Below the pieces are notes generated by a model. That model was given only the letters and a program-made list of their open reading frames with translations, was not told where the DNA came from and ran no database searches. Of a stretch of 39,022 bases of DNA, positions 35,801 through 39,022 are shown one piece after another. Both the position numbers and the translations under genes were made by a program. This stretch comes from an uncultured Anderseniella sp. (GTDB lineage Bacteria; Pseudomonadota; Alphaproteobacteria; Rhizobiales; Aestuariivirgaceae), in the NCBI GenBank assembly GCA_938039915.1, contig CALHUA010000102.1:1-39022 (forward strand), written 5' to 3'. How positions within the stretch are numbered: the first letter of the stretch is position 1; each line of letters starts with the position of its first letter.

Positions 35801-36127
35801 ATGGAAGACGTTGTCATGTTCTCTGCCAAGTGGTGGACTTTGCCGCTGGGCAAGACCTGGATGGCCTGGACACCGGCCACGGCCAGCTTCTTCATCTTCG
35901 TCGTGCTGGCCATCACCGCCATGGGTGTGTGGGAATATTACCGCCCCGGCGGCGATCCGCGCCGCGGCGTATTTGCGATAGATACGACCCGCGGCGACCG
36001 GCTGTTCATCTCGCTGCTGGGCTCAGCCTTCATCTTCATCGCCTGGCTGTTCTTCATCGGCTCGCCCCTGTGGTGGCCGATGGGGATTGTGGCTTTGTGG
36101 TTCGTGTTCGTGTTCCGGTATGTGTGA
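35801..36127 (+). CDS. glpU: Small membrane protein of the glycerol importer operon (DUF2160)
   Basis: A 108-residue protein with about three membrane spans (TASFFIFVVLAITAMGVW near residue 30, LFISLLGSAFIFIAWLFFIG near 68 and GIVALWFVFVFRYV at the end) and a polar loop YYRPGGDPRRGVFAIDTTRG. DUF2160 proteins are encoded at the end of glpSTPQ operons in rhizobia, where the gene is called glpU; its function is not established. It begins 19 bases after glpQ with AAGGA upstream. Its constant linkage suggests an accessory role in the glycerol importer. Confidence 0.88.
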   Translation: MEDVVMFSAKWWTLPLGKTWMAWTPATASFFIFVVLAITAMGVWEYYRPGGDPRRGVFAIDTTRGDRLFISLLGSAFIFIAWLFFIGSPLWWPMGIVALWFVFVFRYV

Positions 36128-36140
36128 GACAGTAAGGCAT

Positions 36141-36227
36141 CGTCTTCCCAGCGAAGGCTGGGATCCAATAGGACATGAGCGTCTGGTACTTGCGGACAGA
36201 TGGATTCCAGCCTTCGCTGGAATGACG
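36141..36227. repeat. Imperfect inverted repeat, alphaproteobacterial GCGAAGGC-type palindrome
   Basis: Two 27-base arms (36141-36167 and 36201-36227) match as inverted copies at 24 of 27 positions, around a 33-base loop. Each arm also contains a smaller palindrome around GCGAAGGCTGG. Elements of this kind are scattered between genes in many alphaproteobacteria. Here it lies between glpU and a converging gene and may act as a bidirectional transcription stop. Confidence 0.8.
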
Positions 36228-36270
36228 GCTGAAAGGAAAGCTCAAGCCCGTCGGCAACTCACCATCACGG

Positions 36271-37221
36271 TCATCTCAGCGCCCGGTTGAGGTCAGCCTG
36301 CCGTAACCGGCTCTCGGTGCGTTCGCGCCAGGCAACATAGCAGCCGGACCCGGCAATCATCGCCATGCCGGTGAATGACAACAGGTCGGGAATGTCGTTC
36401 CACATTACCACGCCCCAGAAGGTTGCGAAGATCAGGTAGGAATAATCGAACGGCGCCAGCCAGCTTGACTCCGCGGATTGGTAGGCTTTCGCCAGTCCTA
36501 TGTTGGAGACCAGGTTGAGCATGGAGCATGCCAGGATGAGGCCTGCCACTTCCAGGCTCAGCGGATTCCAGCCGACAAACAGGTAGGGCCAGCTTTCAGC
36601 CAGTGCTGCCGGCTTGACGGTTTCCATGACGGCGATGCCCACAGCGCCAACGGTCACGAACGCCACCGACACGCCCAGCGCCAGGGTTGCCGGGCTTTCC
36701 TCCCGGCACAGTTTCCGGGTGGTCAGCACGGTGGCGGCGTAAAACAGGCCGGCCATGACAGGTACCAGCGATACCCACTGGAACGAGGCCGATGCCGGTT
36801 TCAGGATGAGAAGCGTTCCGGCAAACCCTGCCACAACCGCGATGACACGGCGCGGACCGACGCGCTCGCCCAGCACCAGTGCCGACAGGACGGCAACGAA
36901 CAGCGGAAACACATACAGGCCTGCTGCCACTTCAGACAGGCTGAGAAACGGAATGGCGCCGAAGAAAGACAGCATTGCGCCGATCAGAAAGCAACTGCGC
37001 AGCGCCACCGCCGAAAACCGTTTCGGCCAGGCAGAGCCGCTGCCCCAGATGAAGCGGGCAAGCACAAACAGCATGGTGAGGTTGCAAACAGCGCGCAGGG
37101 TCTGGAACTGCCATAGCGAGACGTCCGCGCTGGCCAGCTTGACCAGCGAGTCCTGCAGGGAGAGCATGCAAAGCGAACCCACCATCAGGATTGCTGCCAG
37201 GGCGGGGCGATCTTCAGACAT
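36271..37221 (-). CDS. EamA/DMT-superfamily transporter
   Basis: A 316-residue protein with ten predicted spans in two EamA repeats. The first repeat contains GSLCMLSLQDSLVKLASADV and the helix GAIPFLSLSEVAAGLYVFPL with the following LGERVGPRR loop; the second contains SNIGLAKAYQSAESSWLAPF and DYSYLIFATFWGVVMWNDIP. This resembles RhaT/YdcZ-like general metabolite exporters of marine alphaproteobacteria. The substrate is unknown. It is not closely similar by eye to the other EamA gene at 25111, so it is not a recent duplicate. It is divergent from the deaminase-like gene. Confidence 0.9.
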   Translation of the reverse strand: MSEDRPALAAILMVGSLCMLSLQDSLVKLASADVSLWQFQTLRAVCNLTMLFVLARFIWGSGSAWPKRFSAVALRSCFLIGAMLSFFGAIPFLSLSEVAAGLYVFPLFVAVLSALVLGERVGPRRVIAVVAGFAGTLLILKPASASFQWVSLVPVMAGLFYAATVLTTRKLCREESPATLALGVSVAFVTVGAVGIAVMETVKPAALAESWPYLFVGWNPLSLEVAGLILACSMLNLVSNIGLAKAYQSAESSWLAPFDYSYLIFATFWGVVMWNDIPDLLSFTGMAMIAGSGCYVAWRERTESRLRQADLNRALR

Positions 37222-37401
37222 GCGAAGCCGTCTCCAACTCGACGTTGCGGAACCTGTAACTAGAGCAGGACGGGGCCATCCCGATCAAGCGCTAACTGGT
37301 GCAGTTACTGCACCCCTCCCATGTGCGTGATGCAGGCACACGGGTACTCAATGCTCGATTTCCGCTTGTGCGATTGATGCCAGCCAAGGCACGATGCCCA
37401 C

Positions 37402-38748
37402 ATGACGAAACTGCAGATCATCAACGCCGATGCCGTTGTCACCATGGATGCCGACCGCCGCGAAATTGCCGGTGGAACCATCGCGATAGAAGACGGCGCG
37501 ATTACCTCGGTTGGCGCTGCCGGCCAGGCTCAGGACTGTGACGAGACAATCGATGCGCGTGGATGCGTGGTGACGCCGGGTCTGGTCAACACCCATCATC
37601 ATCTGTTCCAGACACTCACCCGTGCGGTGCCGGCCGGTCAGGACGCCCTTCTGTTCGACTGGCTGCGCGCGCTGTACCCGGTCTGGGCGCGGATGCAGCC
37701 GGAAGACATGTTTGTGTCGGCGCAACTGGGTCTGGCGGAACTCGCATTGTCTGGTTGCACAATGAGTTCGGACCATCTCTACATCTTCCCCAATGGTGTC
37801 AGGCTGGAAGATACCATTGATGCCGCAGGCACTGTGGGTGTGCGGTTTCACCCGACGCGCGGCGCGATGAGTGTCGGTGAAAGCGACGGTGGCCTGCCGC
37901 CGGATTCTCTGGTCGAGAACGAGCGCGACATTGCCGAAGATTTCATCCGTGTCGTGGATGCCCACCATGATGCGGAAGCCGGGGCCATGGTGCGTGTCGG
38001 CCTGGCGCCGTGCTCACCGTTTTCTGTCAGTACAGACCTGATGAAGGAAGCAGCTGCATTGGCGCGCGACAAGCAGGTCATGCTGCACACCCATCTGGCA
38101 GAAAATGACGAGGATATCGCCTATTCGCTGGAAAACTTCGGTTGCCGGCCAGGCCAGTATGCCGAGGATTTGGGCTGGGTCGGCGAGCATGTCTGGCATG
38201 CCCATTGCGTCAAGCTGGACAGGCAGGAAATTGACCTGTTTGCCCGCACCAAAACCGGCGTGGCCCATTGCCCGTGTTCCAACTGCCGCCTCGGTTCCGG
38301 CATCGCACCGGTGCGCGAAATGCGCGATGCGGGCGTGCGCGTGGCGCTCGGGGTGGACGGTTCAGCCAGCAATGATTCAGGCCACCTGTTGTCGGAGGCC
38401 CGCCAGGCCATGCTGCTGCAGCGTGTCAAACACGGCGCCAATGCCTTTGCCGTGCGCGAAGCGCTGGAAATCGCCACGCTGGGCGGCGCAACGGTACTGG
38501 GCCGTGCCAACGAACTGGGCTCCATAGAACCGGGCAAACGGGCGGACATTGCCATCTGGGATGTGTCAGGTCTTGAGGCGGCAGGGACCTGGGATCCGGT
38601 GGCGGCCCTGCTGCTGTGTGGCCCGCTTAAGGTGCGTGACCTGGTGGTCGAGGGCAGGCGGGTTGTCAGTGGTGGCGAGCTGACCGGCGTTGATGCGCGC
38701 AAGATTGCGAAGCATGCGCAGAAGCGGGTTGCAAGGCTGATGTCGTAA
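37402..38748 (+). CDS. 8-oxoguanine deaminase / related amidohydrolase
   Basis: A 448-residue metal-dependent hydrolase of the cytosine-deaminase-like amidohydrolase group. Metal ligands are His65 and His67 in NTHHHLFQTL, a His in LHTHLAEN (229-231, with the catalytic Glu234 after it), a His in HAHC near 266-268, and Asp319 in LGVDGSASND. The CPCSNCRLGSGIAPVREMRD segment is characteristic of 8-oxoguanine deaminases, which convert 8-oxoguanine to urate; hydroxyatrazine-type aminohydrolases are the nearest alternative. The first 60 and last 60 residues form the usual beta-sandwich. The gene stands alone, divergent from an EamA transporter. Confidence 0.9.
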   Translation: MTKLQIINADAVVTMDADRREIAGGTIAIEDGAITSVGAAGQAQDCDETIDARGCVVTPGLVNTHHHLFQTLTRAVPAGQDALLFDWLRALYPVWARMQPEDMFVSAQLGLAELALSGCTMSSDHLYIFPNGVRLEDTIDAAGTVGVRFHPTRGAMSVGESDGGLPPDSLVENERDIAEDFIRVVDAHHDAEAGAMVRVGLAPCSPFSVSTDLMKEAAALARDKQVMLHTHLAENDEDIAYSLENFGCRPGQYAEDLGWVGEHVWHAHCVKLDRQEIDLFARTKTGVAHCPCSNCRLGSGIAPVREMRDAGVRVALGVDGSASNDSGHLLSEARQAMLLQRVKHGANAFAVREALEIATLGGATVLGRANELGSIEPGKRADIAIWDVSGLEAAGTWDPVAALLLCGPLKVRDLVVEGRRVVSGGELTGVDARKIAKHAQKRVARLMS

Positions 38749-38886
38749 GGTTGAGGGGGGATCAGAGCGCCATGAAAAGAGATAACAACACCATCAAGAT
38801 GCCGTGAGTGCCATTACCCTGGCTCAATCAACCCGTTAAGTCATTGTCGTTATCTGAGTAGTGGATATCGATTAGGAGAGCATTTC

Positions 38887-39022
38887 ATGCGACATTTCAG
38901 AATCCTGTTTGCCGTGCTGGCTTTGGTCATGGCCCAGTTCGCGCTTACTCCGGCATGGGCCGACAAGGTGCCTGTCTACCAGAGCGGCTCCGGTACGGCG
39001 ATAGACGGTACCGACCCGGTCA
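38887..39022 (+). CDS. Exported YHS-domain-like protein, 3' truncated by window edge
   Basis: An ATG preceded by AGGAGAG opens a frame that runs off the window after 45 residues. Residues 1-25 form a signal peptide (MRHFRILFAVLALVMAQFAL, cleavage after TPAWA). The visible mature part ends in GTAIDGTDPV, which resembles the AIxGYDPVAYF opening of YHS-domain proteins, small secreted proteins often linked to metal handling. The identification rests on this short motif. Confidence 0.6.
   Translation, partial: MRHFRILFAVLALVMAQFALTPAWADKVPVYQSGSGTAIDGTDPV

Noticed and set aside
36141-36227. Repeat considered as part of a CRISPR array
   Set aside because: Only two arms, in inverted orientation, with no spacer series; it fits a scattered palindromic element.
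38772-38807. 11-codon frame in the gap after the deaminase gene
   Set aside because: Short, no properly placed ribosome site, and no promoter; chance is sufficient. A 7-base inverted repeat AGATAAC/GTTATCT around it is also within chance.

Overview
The window reads as a chromosomal segment of an alphaproteobacterium, most likely of the Hyphomicrobiales (Rhizobiales). The clues are an RamB/ScfR-type regulator beside malate-CoA ligase and malyl-CoA lyase genes, a GlpSTPQUV-type glycerol ABC importer of the rhizobial kind, and an intergenic palindrome of the GCGAAGGC type common in this class. No rRNA, tRNA, CRISPR array, transposase or phage gene was seen. The first gene (hydantoinase B) and the last (a YHS-like secreted protein) are cut by the window edges.

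Region 1 (1-8.8 kb) is central C2/C4 metabolism. After the tail of a hydantoinase B gene and a class II HpcH/HpaI aldolase comes a leftward cluster: a small uncharacterised gene, mtkA, mtkB, a shrunken 2-hydroxyacid dehydrogenase that has lost catalytic residues, and an ScfR/RamB-type regulator. Divergent from it is mcl (malyl-CoA lyase). Together mtkAB and mcl split malate into acetyl-CoA and glyoxylate, the closing steps of the serine cycle. The AT-rich divergent control region and the regulator's own upstream region share the 10-mer TTTGTAATTT, a candidate ScfR operator. An MFS exporter-like gene converges on mcl.

Region 2 (9-10.6 kb) is a stand-alone NCS2 nucleobase permease with a clear intrinsic terminator.

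Region 3 (10.7-19.5 kb) looks like a catabolic module for a quaternary or methylated amine: a GlxA/GbdR-like AraC regulator, a Rieske oxygenase with the bridging Glu typical of the betaine/carnitine/choline group, and a divergent dipeptide-type ABC importer (dppABC-X-dppDF). The importer is interrupted by an unknown single-span membrane protein and by a tiny antisense gene candidate with its own promoter and ribosome binding site.

Region 4 (19.6-24.2 kb) pairs an orphan TAXI-type binding protein, without TRAP membrane subunits, with a 617-residue di-heme MauG/CCP-family protein, followed by an opposing coiled-coil lipoprotein. This is the least explained part of the window.

Region 5 (24.5-26.05 kb) is an Lrp/AsnC regulator divergent from an EamA transporter.

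Region 6 (26.1-36.2 kb) is a complete glycerol locus: glpK, glpD and glpR leftward, and the ABC importer glpV-S-T-P-Q-U rightward. The two ATPases have complementary defects, which predicts one active and one degenerate ATP site.

Region 7 (36.2-39 kb) holds a palindromic repeat, a second EamA transporter, an 8-oxoguanine deaminase-type amidohydrolase and the start of a YHS-like secreted protein.
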